41,396 nt of DNA from Pirellulales bacterium (GTDB lineage: Bacteria > Planctomycetota > Planctomycetia > Pirellulales > Thermoguttaceae): positions 1-41,396 of the forward strand of contig JAFGAY010000157.1 in assembly GCA_016933425.1 (NCBI GenBank). Direction: 5' to 3'. Every line of letters begins with the position of its first letter. Positions within the stretch are counted from its first letter, which is position 1. Positions 1-7,830 of this stretch are shown in pieces. Made by a program: the position numbers and the translations under genes. Below the pieces are notes generated by a model. That model saw nothing but the letters and a program-made list of their open reading frames with translations, did not search any database and was not told where the DNA came from.

Positions 1-1
1 G

Positions 2-655
2 CTAGGCGCGCAGCTCAACCACCGGGTTGCCGCCGGCCGTCAGTTCGATTACCGCGTAGCAGCCCCGATTGGCCGGCCCGCAGTTGACCAGCGTCGTCCG
101 GCCCAGCCGGTCGACGCCCCGCGCTTCGTGGATGTGGCCGCAGACGACCAGCTCCGGCTCGACGCGATCGACGAACGCCCGCAGAGCCGTGCTGCCGACG
201 TGCCGGCCGAACGTGGTCCGGTCGAGGCGCGTGTCGTGGGGCGGGCAGTGGGACAGCACGACGAGCGGCTCGACGCTGGCCAGTTGGCGCCGGCCCGTTT
301 CGAGCGTGTCGGCCAATTCCTCCTCGGAAAAATGATACATGGTTCGCTGCCAAGGCGGCATGGCCGACATGCCGACGAATCCCACGCCGTCGACCGCGAT
401 GCCGCGCCGGAAAAGCGAAACGCCCAACTCGGCCAGATGGGCGTCGATCGAAGCCGAGTCGCAATTGCCCGCCACGGCCAAAACGCGAGCCCCCTCGGCC
501 CCGGCCATTCGGACAATCGCTTCGGCGTCCCGGGCCGATCCGAAATTCGTTAGGTCGCCGCCCAGCAGGACCACGTCGACAGGCCCGGCGGCGTCCAGAA
601 TCCGTGAAAACCGGTCCATGTCCGAGTGAACGTCGGTGGCGGCGAGAAGTCTCAT
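2..655 (-). CDS. Calcineurin-like metallophosphoesterase (YfcE/ICC-type)
   Basis: The 217-residue product carries the metal-binding blocks of the calcineurin-like phosphoesterase fold in order: DVHSD near the N-terminus, GGDLTN, GNCD, an SHCPPHDT block and a C-terminal GHIHEARG. Such enzymes use a two-metal centre to hydrolyse phosphomono- or diesters; the substrate cannot be read from sequence. I chose the ATG at 655 because MRLLAATDVHSD starts directly with the first beta strand; an upstream ATG at 700 would add a basic 15-residue extension of doubtful value. The gene is complete, ending two bases inside the window edge, and is divergent from the methyltransferase gene. It has no signal peptide, so it is probably cytoplasmic. 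Confidence 0.88.
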   Translation of the reverse strand: MRLLAATDVHSDMDRFSRILDAAGPVDVVLLGGDLTNFGSARDAEAIVRMAGAEGARVLAVAGNCDSASIDAHLAELGVSLFRRGIAVDGVGFVGMSAMPPWQRTMYHFSEEELADTLETGRRQLASVEPLVVLSHCPPHDTRLDRTTFGRHVGSTALRAFVDRVEPELVVCGHIHEARGVDRLGRTTLVNCGPANRGCYAVIELTAGGNPVVELRA

Positions 656-706
656 GGTCGAAGCGGCTCGCGGTCGGCGGATAAAATTGAAGGGAAACAA
701 CCAGGG

Positions 707-771
707 AACACTAATCTTCGCTAATTTCCACTAATCGTTTTCATCAGCGTCGATCAGCGTGAATTAGTGTT
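707..771. repeat. Inverted repeat built of CTAATC/GATTAG units
   Basis: The spacer between the divergent genes (656-972) holds no gene. It contains AACACTAAT (707-715) mirrored by ATTAGTGTT (763-771), with internal CTAATC-type and ATCAGCGT direct repeats. Related CTAATC/GATCAGCG words recur at 1679-1705 and 2152-2187, so this is a dispersed element and not a single operator. Confidence 0.7.
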
Positions 772-972
772 CAAGAAAAAACCAGTGCGTTTCGCAATTT
801 CTTTCTCCCATCGTATCGTTCCCGACCCGCCGGGGCAAGGTTACTGGGACGCTGGTGATTACGCCGGGGTGGTTGCCGTCGACCGGAAAAAACCGACAAT
901 AAAAAGAAACGACACCGTTTTCTTTCCTGTTTTCCGAGTATGCCTCCGTCGGCCAGACGTTGGGCAATTGTC

Positions 973-1656
973 ATGGACCCGATCCTACCGCCTGAACTCC
1001 GCACGACCGACGACTGGGACCGCGCCTATCGCGAGGGGCTTCCCCCTTGGGAGACGGGCGAACCGGCCGACGAACTCATCCGGGTCCTTCGCGACCATCG
1101 GAAGATGCTCCGCGGGCCGACGGCCATCGATCTGGGATGCGGGAGCGGCGCCGACGCCATCTATTTGGCCAAGGCCGGCTTCGACGTCACGGCCGTCGAA
1201 ATTTCGCCCATCGCCATGGAGCGTGCCCGGGCAAGGACCGAAATGAAAAACGCGGCGGTCCATTTCGTCCTCGACGACGTTTTCAAGTTCGCCGAGGACG
1301 CCGGCAAGTTCGATTTGATCCTCGACGCCGGATTCTACGAGTTCGTCCGGCAAAAAAACCTGGGCCGGCTCTTGGACGCCCTCTGGCGGCTCAGTTCGCC
1401 CGGCTCGTTCTATTTCATGCTGGCCGCCAACGCCGAGGACGAGCCGGGCGACCAGACCCGCGGCGCAAACACGCAGATCGCGGCGGCCGATCCTCTTTTC
1501 CCGCCGGGCGTCACGCGCCGGGAAATCCATCTTGAGTTGGGCCGGCTGTTCGAGGTGGTCGAACTCCGCCCGTGCCGCCTGCCGAGCCCCCAGCGCCCCG
1601 AGGGCTATCCCGGCTGGTCGTGCCTGATGCGCCGTCCCCAACCGCCCACGCGCTGA
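973..1656 (+). CDS. Class I SAM-dependent methyltransferase (TPMT/TehB-like)
   Basis: The 227-residue protein has motif I AIDLGCGSGADAIYLA at about residues 51-66, followed by an acidic strand end (VTAVEISP) that would hold the SAM ribose, and a FDLILDAG motif. The N-terminal pattern with DWDRAYREGLPPWETGEP is typical of thiopurine S-methyltransferase/TehB-like enzymes, where the PPWE segment helps close the active site. Such proteins methylate thiol, selenium, tellurium or arsenic-type small acceptors; the acceptor here is unknown. ATG 973 was chosen over ATG 940 because similarity begins there; neither has a clear ribosome binding site. It appears monocistronic and ends shortly before a repeat island. 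Confidence 0.85.
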   Translation: MDPILPPELRTTDDWDRAYREGLPPWETGEPADELIRVLRDHRKMLRGPTAIDLGCGSGADAIYLAKAGFDVTAVEISPIAMERARARTEMKNAAVHFVLDDVFKFAEDAGKFDLILDAGFYEFVRQKNLGRLLDALWRLSSPGSFYFMLAANAEDEPGDQTRGANTQIAAADPLFPPGVTRREIHLELGRLFEVVELRPCRLPSPQRPEGYPGWSCLMRRPQPPTR

Positions 1657-1678
1657 CGCGGCGCGCCAAGGAAGGGGA

Positions 1679-2187
1679 GAACGCTAATCTTCACTAATCT
1701 TCGCGGATATTTTTATTAGCGCAGTAGGCCGGGTCGCGACCCGGCAATAACAATCTATTGTGGACAAAATGGCATAAGGGTCGGAGATAAAACCCCCAGC
1801 ACGGGGTTCCGAATCCAAAGAAAAAGCCGCGTAGCGGCAAAATGTGAATAGCCGGGGGTGAAACCCCCGGGCATGAGGTCACAAGCCCGAAGAAAAAGCC
1901 GCATAGCGGCGTAATTTTGGTCGCGGACAATGGTAATGCCGCTACGCGGCATCGTGCGTGCAATCACGTTTTCCGGGGGTTGCGCTGCGCTTCACCCCCG
2001 GCTATTCACATCTTGCCGCTAACGCGGCGGCTATTCACATTTTGCTGCTATGCGGCGGCTATTCACATTTTGCTGCTATGCGGCGGCTGCTTGGCCTTCG
2101 GCGATAGCTTCCTGAAACGCGTACTCGACGCCCGATCGCGACCCGGTCCACAGGCTGATAAGCGTTGATCAGCGTGGATTAGCGTTC
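1679..2187. repeat. Non-coding nested palindromic island
   Basis: About 500 bp without a credible gene, bounded by a perfect 10-bp inverted repeat (GAACGCTAAT at 1679-1688, ATTAGCGTTC at 2178-2187). Inside the left edge is the dispersed palindrome GTAGGCCGGGTCGCGACCCG (from 1724); inside the right edge is a degenerate mirror (2131-2149). Closer to the centre the CGCGTAGCGGCAAAATGTG and GCCGGGGGTGAAACCCCCGG blocks near 1830-1870 are mirrored at about 1975-2030. The whole region could fold as one long branched hairpin. Confidence 0.7.
2001..2090. repeat. 28-bp tandem repeat, about three units
   Basis: A 28-bp unit containing GGCTATTCACATTTTGCTGC is repeated without spacers about three times; the first unit is diverged (TCTTGCCGCTAACG). 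The units are head-to-tail with no unique spacers, so this is a small tandem repeat inside the palindromic island and not a CRISPR array. Confidence 0.8.
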
Positions 2188-2226
2188 CTCGAATCCGATT
2201 CTCCATTTGTCGGGCCATGTGCAAAC

Positions 2227-2257
2227 AAAAACGCCCCGGTCGAAACCGGGGCGTTTT
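2227..2257 (-). terminator. Rho-independent terminator (possibly bidirectional)
   Basis: A GC-rich stem ACGCCCCGGT / ACCGGGGCGT with a 3-nt loop is followed on the minus strand by TTTTTGTTTG. It lies about 25 bp beyond the stop of the lipoprotein gene, closing the DUF1559-lipoprotein transcription unit. The other side reads TTTT as well, so it may work weakly in both directions. Confidence 0.85.
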
Positions 2258-2282
2258 GGAATTCAGAGACAACCGATCGTGG

Positions 2283-2462
2283 CTAGGGCGTTTGGCCCTC
2301 GGCCGGTTGGGCGTCGGGTGAAAGATCCACCTCGCCCGGCGGCGGCGCGTCGGCCGGCGGTTTGGTTATCGTTTGGCCCGAATCGCCCCCGCACCCGGCC
2401 GTCAAACCGATCGTCAGCCCGATCAACAAAACACCCAAAACCGCAAGCCATCGTGTCTTCAT
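2283..2462 (-). CDS. Small proline-rich lipoprotein
   Basis: This 59-residue product begins MKTRWLAVLGVLLIGLTIG, a basic start plus hydrophobic stretch, and then has a lipobox LTAGC followed by GGDSG. After Cys the mature part is only about 35 residues, rich in Pro, Ala, Asp and Glu, so it should be a short disordered lipoprotein tail. The start at 2462 places the signal peptide at the N-terminus; a longer reading frame upstream has no supporting features. It follows the DUF1559 gene on the same strand and is followed by a strong terminator. Small lipoproteins of this kind often follow DUF1559 genes in planctomycetes (from memory). Function unknown. Confidence 0.75.
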   Translation of the reverse strand: MKTRWLAVLGVLLIGLTIGLTAGCGGDSGQTITKPPADAPPPGEVDLSPDAQPAEGQTP

Positions 2463-2584
2463 GGGTTTGGTCCTCGTTTGCTTGAAATGATGAATCGCGT
2501 CTTCATCCTTGCACCAGGCACGCTGGGCCATCGCAGCGCCATGGCCCCGCCCAATGCACGGGCAATGCACTACTCAGGAATATC

Positions 2585-3685
2585 TTATTCCTCTTCCATC
2601 TGGCGGACCACCTCGCCGTTGGCGATGCTGCCCTGGGCCCAGAACAGTAGCGGCTCGATTTCCTTCTCGATCGAATGAACCGAGGCGTCGCCGAAGCACA
2701 TGTTCACAACGCCCGCGTGATCGCTGTTGAACCGGGGAAACCACTCGCCGGACGACGACGGCGTTAGGGCTGTCCACATGTAGCCGGAGCCGATCCAGGA
2801 GAACGGATTGCCCTGAATCTTCGGCGGGCTTCCCGACGGCGTTCCAACCGTCACCGTCGGCACGGTGGTGGTCAAATGGAAATTGGTTAAATTCACTTGC
2901 ACTTGCTGCGTGGGAGTGCCGCTGCTATAGACGTCGGTTTGCGTCTGGCCGTAAGCATTGCACTCGCCGAACATGAAGGTTGTCGCCAGGCCGTCGCGGA
3001 CGTCGCGCTGGGTGGTCTTCGACCGGTTGTAGAACATGCCCTTGCGCTGGTTGATTCCCGTGCCCGGGCTGCCGATCATGCCGACTAGGCCGCCGCACGG
3101 CATGTAGCTCGTCCATCCCAGGTCGTACGTTCGGCCGAGAACCGCGAACGTAGCGGACGTGCCGGTGCCGAAGAGGCATGACATCATCCACACCGTCTTT
3201 TTGCGCCGCTGGGGAACCGAGGGGCACTGGAACGCCGAAATCTTATAGTAGGCCAACTTGCCCGTGGTCCACATGTCGGGTCGGGCCCAGTAGGTGCTGC
3301 CCACCTGGTCCACATCCAGCAGCGAAACGAACGTCCCGCTGGAAGGTTTTGCCTTCTGGATCCGGTCGCCCTCGGCCCTCATATCCATGTAGCCGAGCAA
3401 GAAGGCGAGCGTGCCGACGTTCTGGTTCGTGGCTACCATCGAGTTGGCGGATAATTCCTTCGGAACGAGATTGTTCAGCATTCCGGGCGGAAAACGTCCG
3501 TTGGCGTTTTCGAAGCTGTGGGCCGCCAGGCCGATTTGCTTCAAGTTGTTGATGCACGTTTGTCGGCGGGCCGCCTCGCGGGCCGCATTGACCGCCGGCA
3601 ACAACAGGGCAATAAGGATTCCGATGATCGCAATCACCACCAGAAGCTCGACCAACGTGAACCCCGGTCTCCGACGAGTCTTCAT
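2585..3685 (-). CDS. DUF1559 prepilin-like protein with H-X9-DG-type end
   Basis: The 366-residue protein starts [20 protein letters not shown], a class III (type IV prepilin) leader with cleavage before Phe and Glu at +5, then the DUF1559 signature [20 protein letters not shown]. The C-terminus has [17 protein letters not shown], a variant of the H-X9-DG end in which the usual DG reads GD. These proteins form a large planctomycete family thought to be pseudopilin-related surface proteins of unknown role. The start at 3685 has GAGGAG about 8 bases upstream. It is probably co-transcribed with the small lipoprotein gene. The prepilin peptidase needed to process it is not in this window. Confidence 0.93.
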   Translation of the reverse strand: MKTRRRPGFTLVELLVVIAIIGILIALLLPAVNAAREAARRQTCINNLKQIGLAAHSFENANGRFPPGMLNNLVPKELSANSMVATNQNVGTLAFLLGYMDMRAEGDRIQKAKPSSGTFVSLLDVDQVGSTYWARPDMWTTGKLAYYKISAFQCPSVPQRRKKTVWMMSCLFGTGTSATFAVLGRTYDLGWTSYMPCGGLVGMIGSPGTGINQRKGMFYNRSKTTQRDVRDGLATTFMFGECNAYGQTQTDVYSSGTPTQQVQVNLTNFHLTTTVPTVTVGTPSGSPPKIQGNPFSWIGSGYMWTALTPSSSGEWFPRFNSDHAGVVNMCFGDASVHSIEKEIEPLLFWAQGSIANGEVVRQMEEE

Positions 3686-3777
3686 CACGACGTTCTCCTC
3701 TCTGACAAGCAAGATCAAAATAAGAAATAAGTCCACCGCGGGGACATAGCCCCGCCGGGTTATCAGACACACTCATT

Positions 3778-3807
3778 ATTGTTGCAGTTTGACTAGGTCC
3801 CTGTCAA
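3778..3807 (-). promoter_or_regulatory. Putative sigma70-type promoter of the DUF1559 gene
   Basis: On the minus strand TTGACA (plus positions 3802-3807) is followed after 18 bases by AACAAT (3778-3783), a 4/6 match to the -10 consensus. It sits about 95 bp upstream of the DUF1559 start, with a GC hairpin (about 3736-3759) in the leader. The rest of the spacer up to 4070 shows no gene. Confidence 0.45.
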
Positions 3808-4070
3808 GAGTTTTGCGCGCGGCAGACCCCCGATTCGGCCCCAAGCCGCGCCATGCCCGAGGGGCCAAAGACTCTCCCCATGGCCCGACCAACCGGGTAT
3901 CGCCACGGCAACCGGGACAAAGACCTTGCGACGACGGAAAATGCGCGCCTCGCGAAGAACCAACAATGAATGAGCGGCAGGATCGCCGGGAAGAATACCC
4001 CCCGAACTAGGTAATTCTTAGACTGCCCCCAATGCATTGATCACTGCGAAAGACTTTTTGAAGGTTTTTT

Positions 4071-4216
4071 ACCACGAAAGACACAAAAAACACGAAAGCG
4101 GCAGGAGGAAATTGATGCCATGCACTGGCGTTCTCAAAAAAACGATCGACAAACCTTCCGTTTTTTCGTGTATTTTGCGTCTTTCGTGGTCTCCCCTCCC
4201 GTCTTTCGTGGTCTCC
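4071..4216. repeat. Left hairpin block of ACCACGAAAG repeats
   Basis: A direct copy beginning ACCACGAAAGACAC (4071-4098) is followed, after a 60-bp unique spacer, by inverted copies ending GTCTTTCGTGGT (4161-4190 and 4201-4212). The block thus forms repeat, spacer, inverted repeat, ending four bases before the GxxExxY stop codon. It matches the block on the other side of that gene. Confidence 0.9.
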
Positions 4217-4219
4217 CCC

Positions 4220-4597
4220 TCATCGCACAATGCGTTCATATTCGAGCTGGGGATAGTGGCCGAAATTGACAAGCAGCCCCAGCTTGTAGGCGGTCGCCTT
4301 CAGGTAATTGTGCATCTGTGCCCGATGTGTGTCGACCAGCTCGTGGATCGCCTTGATCTCGAGCACGATCTTGTCCATGCAAAGGAAGTCGGGCATGTAG
4401 GTTTGGACCAGCATTTGGCCTTTATAGGCCAATTGAAGGGAAACTTGCTCCTGAAACGCGATGCCTCGCAAACGAAACTCGATGGCAAGACATTCCTGAT
4501 ACACGGCTTCTAAAAACCCTGACCCTTTCTCCTTGTAAACCTCGAAGCACGCGCCCATGATCGAATAACTCTCATCCTTGTAGATGATGTTGGTCAT
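4220..4597 (-). CDS. GxxExxY protein (PD-(D/E)XK nuclease-like, PDDEXK_3)
   Basis: The 125-residue protein contains GSGFLEAVYQECL, the GxxExxY motif that names the family, and PDFLCMDKIVLEIKA, which fits the D...ExK core of a PD-(D/E)XK nuclease. The family has no settled function. The start at 4597 gives MTNIIYKDES, the usual family N-terminus; a longer upstream reading frame runs through repeat DNA. Base composition is visibly lower in GC than the neighbours. The gene is bounded within 4 bp (stop) and 21 bp (start) by matching hairpin repeat blocks, which suggests it arrived, or moves, together with them. No transposase is nearby. Confidence 0.9.
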   Translation of the reverse strand: MTNIIYKDESYSIMGACFEVYKEKGSGFLEAVYQECLAIEFRLRGIAFQEQVSLQLAYKGQMLVQTYMPDFLCMDKIVLEIKAIHELVDTHRAQMHNYLKATAYKLGLLVNFGHYPQLEYERIVR

Positions 4598-4618
4598 TCT
4601 TGTTGCCGCCCTTTTTTT

Positions 4619-4817
4619 ACCACGAAAGACGCGAAAAACACGAAAAGGTGGGTGGAAAATATTTCTACTTTGCCTGGCCAATCTAGATCTAGATTTTCTC
4701 AAACGCAACCAGTCTCGGCAACCACCAAAAAACCTCTATATTTTCGTGTATTTCGTGTCTTTCGTGGTCTCCCCTCTACGTCTTTCGTGGTTTCACCTAC
4801 TACGTCTTTCGTGGTCT
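4619..4817. repeat. Right hairpin block of ACCACGAAAG repeats
   Basis: ACCACGAAAGACGCGAAA (from 4619) is followed after about 90 bp by TTTCGTGTCTTTCGTGGTCT (about 4751-4770) and two further partial copies of TCTTTCGTGG (to 4817). It has the same repeat, spacer, inverted-repeat order as the left block, including a shared TTCTCAAA word in the spacer. It abuts the hydG stop codon at 4818. Confidence 0.9.
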
Positions 4818-6236
4818 CTAAAAAAACAAATCCCGCTCATCAGTTTCCCGGATGCGGCGCAGCCGGTCGACCAATTCGCGTTTGCGGGAACCGTCGGGCA
4901 GTTGGGCCAGTTCTCGGTCGATCAATTGCCATCCGGCTTCGCGCGTCGGCGGCGAGGCGTAGTCGACCAGATACTCGGCCAGCGTCGTCAAAGCGTTCGG
5001 CGTGCACAGCTTCTGAATGAATCCCGGCACGGCATATTCCATGAAGTGCTCGCCCGTGCGCCCCAGCCGATAGCACGCCGTGCAGAAGCTGGGCACGTGG
5101 CCGTCGGCGATCAGTTCGCGCATCACCTCGTCGAGGCCTCGCAGATCGCCCAGGTGGAATTGCTCGCGATCGGGTTGCTGCTCGCCCTCGAGTTCGGTGT
5201 AACCGCCCAACTCGATCCGGCTGCCGGCGTCGATTTGCGAAACGCCCAGCCGCACGACCTCGCGGCGCAGCGCGGCCGGCTCGCGCGCGGTCAAAATCAG
5301 GCCCGTGTAGGGGACGGCCAACCGCAATACGGCCACAAGCCGCTTGAACTGGTCGTCGTCGACCAGATGCGGCCGGTCGACCTCCGCGCCCAGCGCCGGC
5401 CGCAGCCGCGGAAAGCTGATCGTGTGGGGACCAACGCCATGGCGCTCGCGCAGATGAATCGCGTGGGCCACGAGCCCTAGCACCTCGAAACGCCAGTCGT
5501 ACAGCCCGAACAACGCCCCGATGCCTACGTCGTCGCAGCCGGCCTCCATGGCCCGGCCCACGCCGTCGAGCCGCCAGAGATAGTCGCTTTTGCGCGTGCC
5601 GGCCGGGTGGACCCGGGCGTAGGTCGCGTGGTGATAGGTTTCCTGGAAAATCTGATAGGTGCCGATGCCGGCCGCCTTGACCGTGGCGTAGCCGTCGTGG
5701 TCCAAGGGGGCCGCGTTGAGATTCACCCGGCGAATCGTGCCGTGGCCCACTCGCGCCGAGTAAACCTGGGTCACGCAGTCGGCGATGAAGGCCGCGTCGT
5801 ATCGTGGGTGTTCGCCGAAGACGAGGATGCACCGTTTGTGGCCCTTGGCGACCAGGGCTTCGACCTGGCGGCGAAGATCGGCCGCGTCGAGCGTTCGCCG
5901 CGCGGCGAGCCGGTTCGAGCGGCGAAACGCACAGTAAACGCAATCGTTCATGCACTCGTTGCCGACGTAAAGCGGCGCGAACAAAACGATCCGATTGCCG
6001 TAGACGTCGCGCTTGAGCGTCTGGGCCGCGTCGAGCAGCGTTTCGATTTCCTCCGGCGCGTCGGCCCGAAGCAGAGCGGCCGTTTCGTCGATCGAAAGGG
6101 GTTCCTTGGCAAGGCTCTTGGCGAGAATAGCCCGGATCTCGGCCGGTTCGGCCCGGCGCCCCAACAGCGCGTGCAAGTGCGCTTCGTCGATAAAATCGCG
6201 GCCGCCGGCGCTCAATTTGCCGAGAGACGTGGACAT
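4818..6236 (-). CDS. hydG: HydG, radical-SAM tyrosine lyase for [FeFe]-hydrogenase maturation
   Basis: HydG cleaves tyrosine to make the CO and cyanide ligands of the H-cluster. The radical-SAM CX3CX2C motif CMNDCVYCAFRRSN lies near residue 95-105. The C-terminal half has FCTACYRLGRTGEHFMEYA followed by the third cysteine in KLCTPNALTTLAEY, giving the CX2CX22C motif that binds HydG's auxiliary cluster. This separates it from ThiH. The ATG at 6236 was preferred over TTG 6242. The length (472 aa) fits the family. hydE follows upstream on the same strand; hydF and the hydrogenase are not in the window. Confidence 0.93.
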   Translation of the reverse strand: MSTSLGKLSAGGRDFIDEAHLHALLGRRAEPAEIRAILAKSLAKEPLSIDETAALLRADAPEEIETLLDAAQTLKRDVYGNRIVLFAPLYVGNECMNDCVYCAFRRSNRLAARRTLDAADLRRQVEALVAKGHKRCILVFGEHPRYDAAFIADCVTQVYSARVGHGTIRRVNLNAAPLDHDGYATVKAAGIGTYQIFQETYHHATYARVHPAGTRKSDYLWRLDGVGRAMEAGCDDVGIGALFGLYDWRFEVLGLVAHAIHLRERHGVGPHTISFPRLRPALGAEVDRPHLVDDDQFKRLVAVLRLAVPYTGLILTAREPAALRREVVRLGVSQIDAGSRIELGGYTELEGEQQPDREQFHLGDLRGLDEVMRELIADGHVPSFCTACYRLGRTGEHFMEYAVPGFIQKLCTPNALTTLAEYLVDYASPPTREAGWQLIDRELAQLPDGSRKRELVDRLRRIRETDERDLFF

Positions 6237-6241
6237 AATCA

Positions 6242-6357
6242 ATACTCGTAGGTCAGGCTGTGCCTGACGGGGAAGGGATTAGGGATTGGGGATTAGGGAT
6301 TGGTGTTGGGCTTAACGCTGCCAATCCCCAATCCCTAGTCCATTGTTGCACGAGTAT
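6242..6357. repeat. Inverted-repeat element in the hydE-hydG junction
   Basis: ATACTCGT (6242-6249) and ACGAGTAT (6350-6357) bound this 116-bp stretch. Inside are the dispersed palindrome GTAGGTCAGGCTGTGCCTGA (from 6248) and GGGATTGGGGATTAGGGATT mirrored by CCAATCCCCAATCCC (6321-6335). The right end overlaps the last codons of hydE, and the left end stops six bases before the hydG ATG. Confidence 0.75.
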
Positions 6358-7471
6358 CGTCCGGCGAACAGGGTCGTATTGCGCTCGGGTCGCATGCGTG
6401 GAGACGGCGGTTGTAATTGCGCGAATCGCCTCGCCCGAGGCCCAGGCGGCGGCCGATCGACGCGATCTGGCGCGCGAGCCCATCGGCGCACGCCTCGGCC
6501 GTTTCATCGGGACAGTCCTTGCCGGGATAAATAGCATAAAGCCGGCGGTAGGCGGGCGGCGTGAGATTGGGCATGACGACATTGGCCCCGCGCGCGAGGG
6601 CCCGCAAACGACCCGACTCGCCGGCGGTTGTGGCCAAGGCCGTCGTCGCCGGAATGTTTGCCCAGGGACAAACCAGCCGCGTCAGCGCCACGACCTTGCA
6701 GGTCATGAGTTCCGAATGGGGGACTTGGTCGCCGGCGTCGGGAATGTGAATGTCCGCGTCGGGCGTTTCGGTCGTGGCGACATTTCGACCCAGCGGCGTA
6801 TCGGGATGCGGCACATACGGCCCCACGCCAACCATGTCCAGATCGAGCAATCGGAACAGGCCAATATCGCGGGCCAGATCGTCGTGGGTCTGGCCGGGAA
6901 TGCCCACCATCGCGCCGCTGCCGACTTCGTAGCCCAAATCGCGGAGCACGGTCAACAGCGACATCCGATCGTGCGATTGGCCGGCGCGTGGCGGATGAAT
7001 CTGGGCGTACAACCGGGGATTCGACGTTTCGAACTTCAGCAGGTAGCGATCGGCTCCCGCCGCCCGCCACGCGGCCAATTCGTCGGGCGTTCGCTCGCCC
7101 AGGCTGAGCGTCACGGCCAGCGGGGTTTCGGCCTTGACGCGGCGAATCAAGCGATCCATCCATGCGACGGTAATATCCGGGTCTTCCCCACTTTGGAGCA
7201 CGATCGTCCCATAGCCCAAGTCGACCGCTCGGCACGCGGCGGCGAAAATCTCGTCCTTGCTCATCCGATAGCGTTCGATCCGCCGATTGCCCGCTCGCAG
7301 CCCGCAGTAGCCGCAAAATCGGGTGCAGTGGTTCGAGATTTCGACCAGCCCGCGCAAGTGGACCTCGTCGCCGACGTGCCGTCGGCGCGTTTCGTCGGCG
7401 TTCCGCCAAAGCTCGACGAGCCGCGCGGGATCCGTCTCGCACAGCCAGGCGAGAATTTCGTCGTGGATCAT
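6335..7471 (-). CDS. hydE: HydE, radical-SAM [FeFe]-hydrogenase maturase
   Basis: HydE acts in building the dithiolate/iron precursor of the H-cluster. The 378-residue protein has VEISNHCTRFCGYCGLR, the HydE form of the radical-SAM CX3CX2C motif (Cys 49, 53, 56), followed by LQSGEDP, SLGER and GAMVGIPGQT blocks of this family and a PHPDTPLG motif. The start at 7471 (MIHDEILAWL) gives the usual short N-terminal helix. It lies directly before hydG on the same strand, so the two are probably one unit. The last codons run into an inverted-repeat element, so the extreme C-terminus may differ from that of relatives. BioB/PylB-type enzymes are the main alternatives, less likely given the hydG neighbour. 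Confidence 0.92.
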   Translation of the reverse strand: MIHDEILAWLCETDPARLVELWRNADETRRRHVGDEVHLRGLVEISNHCTRFCGYCGLRAGNRRIERYRMSKDEIFAAACRAVDLGYGTIVLQSGEDPDITVAWMDRLIRRVKAETPLAVTLSLGERTPDELAAWRAAGADRYLLKFETSNPRLYAQIHPPRAGQSHDRMSLLTVLRDLGYEVGSGAMVGIPGQTHDDLARDIGLFRLLDLDMVGVGPYVPHPDTPLGRNVATTETPDADIHIPDAGDQVPHSELMTCKVVALTRLVCPWANIPATTALATTAGESGRLRALARGANVVMPNLTPPAYRRLYAIYPGKDCPDETAEACADGLARQIASIGRRLGLGRGDSRNYNRRLHACDPSAIRPCSPDDTRATMD

Positions 7472-7510
7472 CGTCGACCCGGGAAAAGAGAAATGCCGTG
7501 CCCGTGCTGA

Positions 7511-7530
7511 GGCCACGACGGAGCGTGGCC
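7511..7530. repeat. Dispersed palindrome GGCCACGACGGAGCGTGGCC
   Basis: A 20-bp near-perfect palindrome between hydE and the riboswitch. The same sequence in reverse complement occurs at 21760-21779, so it is a dispersed intergenic palindrome; it might act as a hairpin in RNA. Confidence 0.75.
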
Positions 7531-7594
7531 CTCCATTCACATCTTAGCATGTACTGTCATAAAAATCGTTGTCGAACTCTGAAGAGGGGGCCTA

Positions 7595-7623
7595 TTGACA
7601 GGTCTGGGGCGTCGTGGCATATT
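7595..7623 (+). promoter_or_regulatory. Sigma70-type promoter of the cobalamin riboswitch operon
   Basis: A perfect TTGACA (7595-7600) is followed after exactly 17 bases by CATATT (7618-7623). Transcription would start near 7630, just before the first paired element of the riboswitch. This spacing and position strongly suggest the operon promoter. Confidence 0.75.
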
Positions 7624-7639
7624 GCCGTTTGCGTATTGT

Positions 7640-7830
7640 GCGTTGGTGGTCGGCCGGCCGAGGCTTTCGGCGGCCGACAAACAGGGAACTCCGGTGCGAT
7701 TCCGGGACGGTCCCCGCCGCTGTAACCGAGTGCACGCGCCGCGTTTGACTCTCTCGCCATTGTCGCGCAAGCGACGAGAAGGCCGGAACGCAGGCGGCTC
7801 GGAAGTCAGAAGACCTACCAACGCGGGACT
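7640..7830 (+). promoter_or_regulatory. Cobalamin (B12) riboswitch
   Basis: The stretch contains the conserved core in order: ACAGGGAACTCCGGTGCGAT, then TCCGGGACGGTCCCCGCCGC and TGTAACCG (B12 box region), a variable arm, GAGAAGGCCGG, and AAGTCAGAAGACCTACC closing the core. This is the standard Rfam-type cobalamin aptamer on the plus strand. It precedes genes for exported PEP-CTERM proteins and not cob or btu genes, and normally switches expression off when cobalamin is abundant. Confidence 0.96.

Noticed and set aside
2001-2090. Possible CRISPR array
   Set aside because: Units are contiguous with no unique spacers and no cas genes are near, so this is a tandem repeat.
3789-4010. A 73-residue plus-strand frame
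   Set aside because: It is Arg/Pro-rich, has no ribosome site and overlaps the DUF1559 promoter region.
4818-6236. ThiH (thiamine tyrosine lyase) instead of HydG
   Set aside because: The C-terminal CX2CX22C motif and the neighbouring hydE favour HydG.
6260-7510. A 416-residue plus-strand frame opposite hydE
   Set aside because: It is the antisense shadow of hydE, whose radical-SAM motif is intact.
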